Positions 8,582 to 16,443 of a stretch of 46,663 nucleotides of DNA are shown here, piece after piece. This stretch comes from an uncultured Veillonella sp. (GTDB lineage: Bacteria; Bacillota; Negativicutes; Veillonellales; Veillonellaceae). The notes under the pieces were generated by a model. The model saw only the letters and a list, made by a program, of their open reading frames with translations. It did no database searches and was not told the origin of the DNA. The DNA lies in contig NZ_UQYC01000003.1 in the NCBI RefSeq assembly GCF_900545205.1, forward strand, positions 1-46,663, given 5' to 3'. Made by a program: the position numbers and the translations under genes. The number at the start of each line of letters is the position of its first letter. The first letter of the stretch is position 1.

Positions 8582-9241
8582 TTAAGCCTCCTTTTGTACT
8601 TTTGGCTTAATTGCTTCTAAGCGGAAAATAGGTTGCCCTTTAGCACTGAACTTCTCTTCATACTCAGTTTTTACATTTGGAAGATCTGTGCTATGTAAGT
8701 CATAGGTTACATTCTTAAGTTCCCATCCACATTCTTTGAATTCTTCAAGAGAGAACATAAATAAACCTTCGTTATCAGTTTTAAAGTGAACCTCGCCACC
8801 ATCTTTTAAAAGACGGGCATAACGATCCAGGAATGTATGGTATGTGAGGCGACGCTTAGCATGTTTTGCCTTAGGCCATGGATCACAGAAGTTAATGTAG
8901 AAACGATCTACTTCACCAGGCGCCACAACCTCTTCAATGCCAGCGATATCAAAGAGAGATACCTTAGCATTATCACGCTCTGCTTCAAAAATCTTTTGAG
9001 CCGCATAATAAATTACGCCAATTTGCACTTCAAAACCTACAAAGTTAGCATCTGGATACGCTTCAGACATGCCTGCAATAAAACGTCCCTTACCTGTTCC
9101 AAGCTCCATATATAATGGACGTTCAGGATGGGCAAATAACTCACGCCATTTGCCCTTATACTGTTCTTGACCAGACAAAATGATATGAGAGTCATATTCG
9201 TGGATAGCTTCATCAATCCACGGTTTTCTACGAAGGCGCAT
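8582..9241 (-). CDS. trmB: tRNA (guanine-46-N7)-methyltransferase TrmB
   Basis: A 219-residue SAM-dependent methyltransferase that makes m7G46 in the variable loop of tRNAs. The SAM-binding loop is MELGTGKGRF (about residue 45), followed by FVGFEVQ. The TrmB-specific motif FCDPWPKAKHAKRRL (about residue 118) holds the catalytic Asp. The C-terminal VKTEYEEKFSAKGQPIFRLE matches the T-x-Y-E-x-K-F-x-x-x-G end of the family. GGAGAAAGT precedes the ATG at 9241. It is the first gene of a two-gene unit with ftsW. Confidence 0.95.
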   Translation of the reverse strand: MRLRRKPWIDEAIHEYDSHIILSGQEQYKGKWRELFAHPERPLYMELGTGKGRFIAGMSEAYPDANFVGFEVQIGVIYYAAQKIFEAERDNAKVSLFDIAGIEEVVAPGEVDRFYINFCDPWPKAKHAKRRLTYHTFLDRYARLLKDGGEVHFKTDNEGLFMFSLEEFKECGWELKNVTYDLHSTDLPNVKTEYEEKFSAKGQPIFRLEAIKPKVQKEA

Positions 9242-9364
9242 ACTTTCTCCTTACATCTATATTAACTATTAATTATATCTATTATTACAGGTCATATACC
9301 TATCTTATTAATTATAGAAAAGGGGGAGTTAAACGTCAATTACATTTCCCTTATCAACCATATA

Positions 9365-9395
9365 AAAAAGACCTACTTCCAAAGAAGTAGGTCTT
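9365..9395 (-). terminator. Bidirectional terminator
   Basis: GACCTACTTC (9370-9379) and GAAGTAGGTC (9384-9393) form a 10-bp stem with a CAAA loop, flanked by A-run and T-run. On the minus strand it ends in TTTTTTATATG, just after the stop of the secreted protein gene. Confidence 0.88.
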
Positions 9396-9402
9396 TATAT
9401 TC

Positions 9403-10086
9403 TTAGAAAATCAAAGATTCAAGATTTTCAATTTGATATTTGCTGAGGCCAAGCTCAGATAAACTCTTTTCAGATGCAGCGAATAGATTATTTTTACCTA
9501 CACGCGTACCTAAAGCTGCGGCAGCAACCAATTCACGGTCCAACTTACCAAGGCGAGAGCGATTACGATTTTGCGGTTTTGGTTTCTTCATACGGAACGT
9601 ATTGTATTGAACGGCTTCTTTTGTATCCTCATTTTTAGCCTTAGCCAAAGCAGCCCCATTAGTGCCATTCCCCAATAAAGCACTAAGTCCAGTTTGCTTT
9701 GGAACCATTTTTTCGTAATCAGCGCCAAACTCAGGACGCTCCTCACGTAATTGATCAAATGTAGCTAATGCTGCATTCATTTGCTTTAAACCAGCAGCAG
9801 AGTAAAGTTGACGAATCGCAATACTCACCTCTTGCGGTGTCAACGTACCTCGCTCAATAGCAGAGGCGATTGTACTTTTCAATGCACCTTGATCACCGGA
9901 TGCTGTATAGCGACCAATATCAACCAAGTCTTTTTGACGTGCATTGAGTTCTTTAGGCGTATATATGTTTATCTCAGATATAGACGGTGCCTGCTTAGAA
10001 GGCTGTTCTCCCGCCCCATTAGCCTCAGACATATAGCCACCGGCGACGATGGCCACGGCTAATGTTAAGGTTAATACTTTTTTCAA
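9403..10086 (-). CDS. Secreted protein with a CMD-like repeat
   Basis: A 227-residue exported protein. Residues 1-24 form a Sec signal peptide (MKKVLTLTLAVAIVAGGYMS, then ANGAG). The mature part begins with LNARQKDLVDIGRYTASGDQ and LTPQEVSIAIRQLYSAAGLK, which resembles one half of the carboxymuconolactone decarboxylase (CMD) family, where the text reads LT-x-K-Q-x-x-L-V-x-I and E-x-x-x-x-L-x-Q-L-Y. A second, poorer copy may lie at about 178-227 (LDRELVAAAALGTR). The E-x6-C-x2-H redox motif of AhpD-type CMD enzymes is absent, and the mature protein has no cysteine. An enzymatic role is therefore doubtful, and the function is unknown. It is monocistronic, with a terminator just after the stop. 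Confidence 0.55.
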   Translation of the reverse strand: MKKVLTLTLAVAIVAGGYMSEANGAGEQPSKQAPSISEINIYTPKELNARQKDLVDIGRYTASGDQGALKSTIASAIERGTLTPQEVSIAIRQLYSAAGLKQMNAALATFDQLREERPEFGADYEKMVPKQTGLSALLGNGTNGAALAKAKNEDTKEAVQYNTFRMKKPKPQNRNRSRLGKLDRELVAAAALGTRVGKNNLFAASEKSLSELGLSKYQIENLESLIF

Positions 10087-10288
10087 CGTCTTACAATCTC
10101 CCTTTTCATTAATACTTACTTATATAATACTGTGATATTTTTGTACATTAACAACAAACTTGTTCTACTGTAATACATACTGTAGATAATATTATATAAT
10201 ACTTCATCTAATTTTTATAGTCCTATTCGAAAAAAATCTATAATCTTTTAACAAATTTTATATTTTTATAAAATATAAAACAAAAAGT

Positions 10289-10329
10289 AATGCAGTAGAA
10301 ACAGGGCAAAGCCATATTTCTACTGCATT
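10289..10329 (-). terminator. Terminator after dxs
   Basis: GCAGTAGAAA (10292-10301) pairs with TTTCTACTGC (10317-10326). The inner GGC/GCC pair extends it. The minus-strand tail is ATTACTTTTTG. It follows the dxs stop by about 35 bases. The stretch 10087-10290 is AT-rich and contains no gene; it must hold the promoter of the secreted protein gene. Confidence 0.7.
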
Positions 10330-10364
10330 TGTAGATAAAATTATTTATTTAATATTTTATCAAA

Positions 10365-12122
10365 CTAAACGGATAAAATTTGTTTTGCATCAGCCACAAT
10401 CTGATCTAAAGAAACGCCATTTTCTCGTAACAATTCCGTTGCATCATAACGATCGTGGAATTCTTTAGCAATACCATAGTTTTTAACGCGCACATCAGAT
10501 GGACCATAGAAACCAGCAATACGTTGGCCCCAGCCACCTTCAACTACACCATCTTCCAATGTAAATACTACAGAATGACTTGCTTTCAACTCTTCCAATA
10601 ATGCTTCATCAAGGCCAGAAGCAAATTTAGGATTTACCACGGTTGCGTTAATGCCGACTTTAGCCAATTCATCAGCCACTTGATTAGCTAGATGATAGAA
10701 ATTACCAAGGCCTAATAAGGCAATGCGTTCACCACGACGAGTCACTTCAGATTTATTTAAAACACTGTAATCAGTCGTATCAGCTACACCAGTGGATGTA
10801 AATTCACCTACAGGAACACGAATAGCCACAGGATGCTCGTGTTGATGCACTGCATATTCCGTCATAGCCAACAACTCTTCATTATTAGTAGGTGCTAAGT
10901 ATACTAAGTTAGGAATGCTTGTAAGCATAGGAATATCAAAGAATCCTAAATGCGTGACATCGTTCATGCCATATACAGATGCCATATGATTGATGATGAC
11001 TGCACTATTATTATTGACGCAAAGATCTTGTACCAATTGGTCATAAGCGCGTTGTAAGAAGGTACTATCTACACTGAACACTGGCTTACCGCCATTTTTT
11101 GCAATACCAGAACTCATCGCAATGGCATGTTCTTCCGCAATGCCTACATCGATATATTGTTTACCAGCTTCATTACGCCATTCAGAGTTAAAGCCAAAGC
11201 CACCTGGTGTCCCTGCATTAATAGCTACCACTGTTGGATCTACTTTAATTTGTTCCATCAAATAGTCCGCAATTGTACCAGCATAGGTCGGACCATGATG
11301 TTCCTTTTTGAGTTTACCTGTTTCTAAATCAAATGGCATTATCCAGTGGAAAGCTTCTTTGTTTTGTTCAGCAATGGCATAGCCCTTACCTTTTTGGGTA
11401 ACAATATGTAAAACGATAGGATGATTAATATCTTTTACATCTTTAAACACATTGATTAATGTTTCCAAATTATTGCCATCGGCTACAAAACGATAATCCA
11501 AACCAAGAGCCTTAAAGATATTGTTAGAGCTTTCACCATTAGACTCGCGTAATTCACGAAGACTACGATACAAGCCACCATGATTTTCTGCAATGGATTG
11601 GTCATTATCATTGACAATAATAATCATATTGCTGTCTAATGTGGCCGCATAATCAAAACCTTCAAATGCTTCACCGCCAGACAAAGAACCATCGCCAATG
11701 ATAGCGATAATATTTTCAGAGTCCCCTTTTAAATTACGAGCTGTTGCTAAACCAGATGCTAAAGAAATAGATGTGGAGGTATGACCAATATTGAAGAAAT
11801 CGTGCTCACTTTCAGTAGGATCTGTATAACCCGTTACGTCATCATAATGATCGTGATCTAAGAACGCCAATGCACGACCTGTGACCATTTTATGTACATA
11901 AGACTGATGAGACACGTCATAAACAATCTTATCTACAGGAGAATTAAATACATAGTGCAAGGCCATAATCATTTCCGCTACGCCCATAGGAGGGCCAAAA
12001 TGACCACCATGCTCAGAAACCTTTGTCATAAGAGCTTGACGAGCTTGTGCTGTTAAGTCTGTTAATTCAGAAATAGATAAGCCTTTTAAATCGACTGGAG
12101 ATTTTATATCAATTAAGTTCAT
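10365..12122 (-). CDS. dxs: 1-deoxy-D-xylulose-5-phosphate synthase (short form)
   Basis: A 585-residue TPP-dependent Dxs, which joins pyruvate and glyceraldehyde 3-phosphate at the start of the MEP isoprenoid pathway and supplies thiamin and pyridoxal precursors. The TPP-binding motif is IIGDGSLSGGEAFEGFD...VNDNDQS. The catalytic Glu motif DVGIAEEHAIAM and the pyrimidine-domain loop FLQRAYDQL are present. Several family positions differ from the canonical enzyme: YDVSHQSYVHKM for the usual DVGHQ, TGYTDPTESEHDFF for GF-x-K-R-x-E-S, and NDVTHLGFFD for GPTHQGAFD. It is shorter than typical Dxs (about 620-640). I place the start at the internal ATG (12122), because AAAGGA lies in front of it. 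It may be a paralogue with its own regulator, the divergent MerR gene. Confidence 0.82.
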   Translation of the reverse strand: MNLIDIKSPVDLKGLSISELTDLTAQARQALMTKVSEHGGHFGPPMGVAEMIMALHYVFNSPVDKIVYDVSHQSYVHKMVTGRALAFLDHDHYDDVTGYTDPTESEHDFFNIGHTSTSISLASGLATARNLKGDSENIIAIIGDGSLSGGEAFEGFDYAATLDSNMIIIVNDNDQSIAENHGGLYRSLRELRESNGESSNNIFKALGLDYRFVADGNNLETLINVFKDVKDINHPIVLHIVTQKGKGYAIAEQNKEAFHWIMPFDLETGKLKKEHHGPTYAGTIADYLMEQIKVDPTVVAINAGTPGGFGFNSEWRNEAGKQYIDVGIAEEHAIAMSSGIAKNGGKPVFSVDSTFLQRAYDQLVQDLCVNNNSAVIINHMASVYGMNDVTHLGFFDIPMLTSIPNLVYLAPTNNEELLAMTEYAVHQHEHPVAIRVPVGEFTSTGVADTTDYSVLNKSEVTRRGERIALLGLGNFYHLANQVADELAKVGINATVVNPKFASGLDEALLEELKASHSVVFTLEDGVVEGGWGQRIAGFYGPSDVRVKNYGIAKEFHDRYDATELLRENGVSLDQIVADAKQILSV

Positions 12123-12169
12123 ATGTGTTCCTTTCATTAGGTGTCATATAACAATACAACCTCTAGAAT

Positions 12170-12198
12170 TTGTATTGTATTACTAACCGTGCTATACT
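12170..12198 (+). promoter_or_regulatory. Candidate promoter for the merR-type gene
   Basis: TTGTAT (12170-12175) and TATACT (12193-12198) are 17 bases apart. Transcription would enter the 160-base leader of the MerR gene. The match is good but not proven. Confidence 0.4.
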
Positions 12199-12225
12199 GT
12201 ATTCCCAGCATGTAATAAGTATAGA

Positions 12226-12245
12226 ACTTATAGTTAGGTTTAAGT
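12226..12245. promoter_or_regulatory. Candidate MerR operator between dxs and merR
   Basis: ACTTATAGTTAGGTTTAAGT is an imperfect 20-base palindrome (ACTTA/TAAGT ends). A related but partial motif, ACTTAACTCTAACCTTAA, follows at 12262-12279. Together the two also form a loose inverted repeat. The MerR family usually binds palindromes of this size in promoter spacers. The assignment rests on position and symmetry only. Confidence 0.3.
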
Positions 12246-12363
12246 CAAGCGAGAACGTAAAACTTAACTCTAACCTTAAAAATATACGTATATTATACGC
12301 TTAATACATTACTCCTGACACTAAATCTTTTACGAATTTAATATGAACCCATAAGGAGGTCCT

Positions 12364-12861
12364 ATGACATATACTGTTGGCGAAATCGCAAAAAAACTAA
12401 ATGTGGCACCTTCTACATTGCGTTACTATGATAAAGAAGGTCTATTACCCTTCGTAGAACGTTCTGCTGGTGGTATCCGTGTATTCCATGACACAGATAT
12501 GGATTGGTTAGAATTGATTGAATGCATGAAGCATACCGGTATGCCTATTAAGGAAATCAAACATTTTATCGACTACTGCGTCGAAGGTGATAGTCGCATT
12601 AATGAAAGATTATCTATTATCAAAAATCAACGAGATCGCGTATTAGTAGAAATCGAACACCTACAAGCACGCTTGTCCATGCTAGAATTTAAAACATGGT
12701 TTTATGAACAAGCTCAAGCAAATGGAACTACTAGTTTTTATGAAAGCTTAACACCTGATGACGTTCCTGTAGAGTATCATAAGTATTTCGAACGCAAATG
12801 GCGCGCTGATAAAGAAGCCGCTGAAAAAGGTGAAGCACCTAAAAAATATAGAGCTGTATAA
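12364..12861 (+). CDS. MerR-family transcription regulator
   Basis: A 165-residue MerR-type regulator. The N-terminal winged HTH reads TVGEIAKKLNVAPSTLRYYD, then EGLLPFVERSAGGIRVFHDT, the usual helix-turn-helix and wing of the family. The region LIECMKHTGMPIKEIKHFID belongs to the second helical pair. A coiled coil (about 80-115, ERLSIIKNQRDRVLVEIEHL) leads to dimerisation. The C-terminal effector part (about 120-165) is short, charged and lacks the cysteines of metal sensors, so a small molecule or stress signal is more likely. AAGGAGGTCCT precedes the ATG. It is divergent from dxs and ends in a strong terminator, so it may control itself and dxs. Confidence 0.88.
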   Translation: MTYTVGEIAKKLNVAPSTLRYYDKEGLLPFVERSAGGIRVFHDTDMDWLELIECMKHTGMPIKEIKHFIDYCVEGDSRINERLSIIKNQRDRVLVEIEHLQARLSMLEFKTWFYEQAQANGTTSFYESLTPDDVPVEYHKYFERKWRADKEAAEKGEAPKKYRAV

Positions 12862-12862
12862 C

Positions 12863-12895
12863 AAAGAGGAGCTATCCAATGGATAGCTCCTCTTT
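12863..12895 (+). terminator. Terminator after merR gene
   Basis: GAGGAGCTATCC (12866-12877) pairs perfectly with GGATAGCTCCTC (12881-12892) across a 3-base loop, followed by TTTTTGCG. A-residues on the other side may let it serve the converging selenium genes too. Confidence 0.92.
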
Positions 12896-12954
12896 TTGCG
12901 TTACATAATGATTATAGAACCGCTTAGATTAGCGACGCTGAAAGGCTTTAATGT

Positions 12955-13203
12955 TTATTTATTGGGACTTTCAAATATAGTTCTATACCCATCATCAGTG
13001 ACAGCAACGATTTGCTCAATCTCCTCTGTAGGATCATCTGTAAACGTAAAGTTTTCACCAGCATCAAAAGATGCACTCGTTCCACAAGAAGAACTCAAGT
13101 CGCGAGGCACTGGACGAAGTTCTATATTGGTTACCCCATCAGGAGCCTCTCGTTTAAAACGAATGGCTCCAAAGTGAGAGTAAAACGTAGCAATATATTT
13201 CAT
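12955..13203 (-). CDS. DUF3343 protein, selenium module A
   Basis: An 82-residue protein of the DUF3343 family, proposed in other genomes to be a small selenium or sulfur carrier. Its signature is LRPVPRDLSSSCGTSASF, with the conserved Pro-Val-Pro-Arg and Ser-Ser-Cys-Gly; the Cys is the likely carrier residue. The N-terminal KYIATFYSHFGAIRFKR fits the first beta-alpha unit. The start is taken as the ATG at 13203, two codons inside a GTG at 13209. The gene lies 17 bases after yedE and is probably cotranscribed with it. A second DUF3343 gene is in module B (26797-27054). The carrier role is known only by genome context. Confidence 0.75.
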   Translation of the reverse strand: MKYIATFYSHFGAIRFKREAPDGVTNIELRPVPRDLSSSCGTSASFDAGENFTFTDDPTEEIEQIVAVTDDGYRTIFESPNK

Positions 13204-13220
13204 AGTCACTCATTTCTAAC

Positions 13221-14282
13221 TCAGGCATTGGCACGTTTTGTATTAACTACAGCAATAATAAGTGCTACCACAAAACCAATACCTACAGCAATTTCACCAT
13301 TTAATGTAGGACCTGTACCAGAAGCGGCTAAGCCAAAATTATGAGCAAATGCTGCACCTGCTGCAAGACCGAGCACCGTTACAGCAGAGTCAGAGTTACC
13401 TTCGCCAGTCATAATTAATTGACGCAACGGGCAACCACCGAGCAATACACTACAGAAACCTGCAAGTGCCATACCTAGGAAGTTCCACAAGCCATCTGTA
13501 TGTGCAATTGGTTGATTTTCAAAGCCAAGATGGAAATTACCAAAGCTAATATTTACAACAAATACACCAATGAGAACAGCTAAATAGCCAAAGATAAGGA
13601 TAGATTTTTTGAACAAGAATAAATCGCGGAAACCACCAACAGTGCAAAGACGGCTAACTTGAGATAAGCCACCTACCACGAGGCCTGCCGCCAATGAAAT
13701 CAACCAAGGTGCATGCATAGCACCAGGACCTTTTTGACTAAAGAAGATAAATGCTGGGGCCGCTACTACTAAAACTAGTAAAGCAACTTGGATGGCAGGC
13801 ATCATAGCAGACTCTAATTTACTCAATGCATAGGTACGCTGTAAAGAATAACCTTTTTTCAAGAATATAGTACCAAAGCCGATACCACCAGCAAAACCAG
13901 CAATACCGAACAACGCATTTAAGTCCCCGCCGCCAAGTCTTAAAATCATACGGATTGGACAACCGAGGAACATCAAAGCACCAATCATAACAAAGAAGCC
14001 GAGAATAAATCGAATAATTGGAGAAGAACCACCTTTGCTTTGGTGTTCACCACGAATCATGGATAATAAATAAGCCCCTAAAATAAGACCAATAATTTCT
14101 GGGCGAATATACTGTACTGGTGCGGCACGATGTAAACCTAGGCCACCGACAGTGTCACGAATAAAGCAAGCAATACAGAATCCCATATTACCCGGATTTC
14201 CAGCCAATACGAGGAAGCCTGCAATAGCGCCAATAATAAGGCCTGCAATAATTAAATTCCTTTTTTCATGAGACCCACTCAT
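13221..14282 (-). CDS. yedE: YedE-type putative selenium transporter
   Basis: A 353-residue integral membrane protein of the YeeE/YedE family, selenium-linked branch. About ten hydrophobic segments are seen. Conserved cysteine motifs sit in the membrane: GNMGFCIACFIRDTVGGLGL near the N-terminus, FLGCPIRMILRLGGGDLNA near 115, a middle GLSQVSRLCTVGGFRDL, and GGCPLRQLIMTGEGNSDSA near 285. Related YeeE proteins carry thiosulfate by passing it along such cysteines, so a similar path for a selenium compound is plausible. The RPEIIGLILGAYL helix is typical of the YedE form. AAAGGAGTTTATT precedes the ATG. It is divergent from the cysteine desulfurase gene and upstream of DUF3343. Confidence 0.85.
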   Translation of the reverse strand: MSGSHEKRNLIIAGLIIGAIAGFLVLAGNPGNMGFCIACFIRDTVGGLGLHRAAPVQYIRPEIIGLILGAYLLSMIRGEHQSKGGSSPIIRFILGFFVMIGALMFLGCPIRMILRLGGGDLNALFGIAGFAGGIGFGTIFLKKGYSLQRTYALSKLESAMMPAIQVALLVLVVAAPAFIFFSQKGPGAMHAPWLISLAAGLVVGGLSQVSRLCTVGGFRDLFLFKKSILIFGYLAVLIGVFVVNISFGNFHLGFENQPIAHTDGLWNFLGMALAGFCSVLLGGCPLRQLIMTGEGNSDSAVTVLGLAAGAAFAHNFGLAASGTGPTLNGEIAVGIGFVVALIIAVVNTKRANA

Positions 14283-14402
14283 AATAAACTCCTTTCAAAC
14301 AAACTACACTACAAATATATGAGTATATACTCCCACCCTATCAAGCATATGACTCATGATATAATAACCATAAATACACCTTGTTATTCATGGAGATTAC
14401 CT

Positions 14403-15560
14403 ATGAACTATATCTATTTAGATAATGCAAGTACCACGTTCCCTAAAGCACCTAATGTGGCTAATGCCATGGCAAACTATATAACGAACTACGGTATCAA
14501 TATTAACCGTGGCTCCTACGCCCTCGCCTACGATGTAGAGGATATTATCTATACAACAAGACAACAACTAAATACCTTATTCAACGGTCATGATCCATCT
14601 CACGTCACTTTTACGCAAAATGTGACAATGAGCTTAAACATGGTCATCAAGGGCCTGTTGAAAGACGGTGATCATGTACTCGTTAGCTCTATGGAGCACA
14701 ACGCAGTTATGAGACCTCTTACCCAACTACTGGATAAGGGCATTACCTTTGATATTATTCCTTGTGACAAAACTGGCTCCATCCAACTTGAAAGTATAGA
14801 AGCTCTCATTCGCCCCAATACAGTGGCTATAATTATTAATCACGCATCCAATGTATGTGGCACCATACAGCCTATTGAATCAATAGGTACCATCTGCAAG
14901 GCTCATAATCTACATTTCATTGTAGACGCAGCCCAAACAGCAGGTGTTATTCCTATTGATGTAAAAGCATGTCATATAGATGCACTCTGCTTTACAGGTC
15001 ATAAAGGATTATTAGGCCCCCAAGGTATTGGTGGTATTATATTGACCAAAGAAATGGCTCAAACCTTAACACCTCTTATCGCTGGTGGTACAGGTAGCTT
15101 CTCGCATCTAGAAACGATGCCTACTAACATGCCCGACGCCTTTGAAGCAGGTACGTTAAATCTACCTGGCATCATCGGACTCAATGAAGGGCTCTCCTAT
15201 ATTGAGTCACAAGGCATGGAGAACATTCACAACCACGAGCTAGCTTTGACAAAAGCCTTCCTCGAAGGTTTACATTCAATAACTGGAGTTAACATCATCG
15301 GCAAACAAGATATCCAAGATAGAACAGCCGTCGTATCTATCACAATTGATGATATGGATGCTGCCAGTATTGCATATGAACTAGAGTCAAAGTATCACAT
15401 CATGACACGCGTCGGACTACACTGTGCCCCACGAGCACACCAAACGCTAGGTACCTATCCAGAAGGAACCGTGCGCTTCTCCTTTGGCTATGCCAATACA
15501 CTTGAAGATGTAGATATGGCATTATCTGCACTACATACAATCGTAAAGAATACTAAATAA
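14403..15560 (+). CDS. Class V cysteine desulfurase (selenium-linked type)
   Basis: A 385-residue PLP enzyme of the NifS/SufS/CsdA class. It takes sulfur or selenium from cysteine or selenocysteine. The N-terminus is MNYIYLDNASTTFPKAP. The PLP site is FTGHKGLLGPQGIGGI (Lys about residue 200), and HFIVDAAQTAGVIPI holds the PLP-binding Asp and Gln. The active Cys lies in GLHCAPRAHQTLGTYPEGT, the ending of the desulfurase family often found in selenium gene clusters. The start at 14403 has GGAGATTACCT in front; an upstream ATG in frame at 14268 lacks a site. Divergence from yedE and DUF3343 suggests that it provides selenium for selenophosphate synthase. General Fe-S use is possible as well. Confidence 0.87.
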   Translation: MNYIYLDNASTTFPKAPNVANAMANYITNYGININRGSYALAYDVEDIIYTTRQQLNTLFNGHDPSHVTFTQNVTMSLNMVIKGLLKDGDHVLVSSMEHNAVMRPLTQLLDKGITFDIIPCDKTGSIQLESIEALIRPNTVAIIINHASNVCGTIQPIESIGTICKAHNLHFIVDAAQTAGVIPIDVKACHIDALCFTGHKGLLGPQGIGGIILTKEMAQTLTPLIAGGTGSFSHLETMPTNMPDAFEAGTLNLPGIIGLNEGLSYIESQGMENIHNHELALTKAFLEGLHSITGVNIIGKQDIQDRTAVVSITIDDMDAASIAYELESKYHIMTRVGLHCAPRAHQTLGTYPEGTVRFSFGYANTLEDVDMALSALHTIVKNTK

Positions 15561-15574
15561 TAATTATCACCGTT

Positions 15575-15604
15575 AAGGCTATATACTCTGGTATATAGCC
15601 TTTT
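15575..15604 (+). terminator. Terminator after cysteine desulfurase
   Basis: AAGGCTATATAC (15575-15586) pairs with GTATATAGCCTT (15591-15602) across TCTG, followed by TT. The opposite strand has no T-run, so the converging operon at 15611 seems to lack a clear terminator. Confidence 0.88.
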
Positions 15605-15610
15605 ATGCTT

Positions 15611-16441
15611 CTACGCTTCACACAAACGACCGATAGCATCAGCTCTACAGCGCTTACAGTGCGTCATCTGTGGCACATAGTGACCAATAAATTGACGCAT
15701 ATTGTCGATTTCTTCTGCAGTCGGTCCTCGATGGTTTTCAAAGGCTGTATCATGAACTGGAATCATAGCAATACAGTTCATCAAATCTACGCCCCATGCT
15801 TCTGCTTGTTTAGCGATAGCTGGTACATGGTCCATATTTACATCAGGTACTACTACAGTATTAATCTTAACGATGATGTTCTTTTCCTTTAATTTACGAA
15901 TACTTTCAGCCTGACGTTCTAATAAGATACGGGCCCCATCAATCCCCTTATAGATGTTCCCATCATAGCGAACCATGGAATACACATGTTTAGCAATCTC
16001 TGGATCAATAGCATTAGCCGTAATCGTTACATGAGTAATCCCTAAATCAGCGATTTCATCGACATAATCAGGCACTGCCAAGCCATTACTAGATAAACAG
16101 AGCATGACGTGAGGGAAATCTTTTTTTACAAGGCGGAATGTTTCAAGTGTCTTATCCGCATCACACATAGGATCTCCAGGTCCTGCAATGCCCACAACAG
16201 AAATATCCTTACGTGCATCAAATACCTTATGCATAAAGGCTGCTGCCTCTTGTGGCGTATAGACATGTTGCGTCACGCCCGGTCTATTTTCGTTAGCGCA
16301 ATCGTACTTGCGATTACAATAATTACATTGAATATTACAATTCGGTGCAACTGGCAAATGTAAACGTCCCCAATTAGCGGCAGCATCCTTGTTGTAACAT
16401 GGATGATTTTGTAGGAAACTTTGTCCTTGAACTTCTTTCAT
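15611..16441 (-). CDS. Free-standing NifB-like radical SAM protein
   Basis: A 276-residue radical SAM enzyme closely like the NifB core, which builds the carbide-centred Fe-S cluster (NifB-co) in nitrogen fixers. Seen: HPCYNKDAAANWGRLHLPVA; the SAM cluster motif CNIQCNYCNRKYDC with CxxxCxxC; GIAGPGDPMCD; and at the C-terminus HCKRCRADAIGRLCEA, matching the NifB ending C-R-x-C-R-A-D-A. The NifX/NafY-like domain of long NifB is absent. No nitrogenase genes are seen here. It follows the NapH-like gene by two bases and is the last gene of a three-gene operon. Its product is probably a metallocluster precursor for another enzyme; that step is unknown. Confidence 0.85.
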   Translation of the reverse strand: MKEVQGQSFLQNHPCYNKDAAANWGRLHLPVAPNCNIQCNYCNRKYDCANENRPGVTQHVYTPQEAAAFMHKVFDARKDISVVGIAGPGDPMCDADKTLETFRLVKKDFPHVMLCLSSNGLAVPDYVDEIADLGITHVTITANAIDPEIAKHVYSMVRYDGNIYKGIDGARILLERQAESIRKLKEKNIIVKINTVVVPDVNMDHVPAIAKQAEAWGVDLMNCIAMIPVHDTAFENHRGPTAEEIDNMRQFIGHYVPQMTHCKRCRADAIGRLCEA

Positions 16442-16443
16442 AA

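Noticed and set aside
14268..14402. Longer N-terminus of the cysteine desulfurase
   Set aside because: The added 45 residues have no ribosome site and do not match the family. The ATG at 14403 has GGAG and begins exactly where the family starts.
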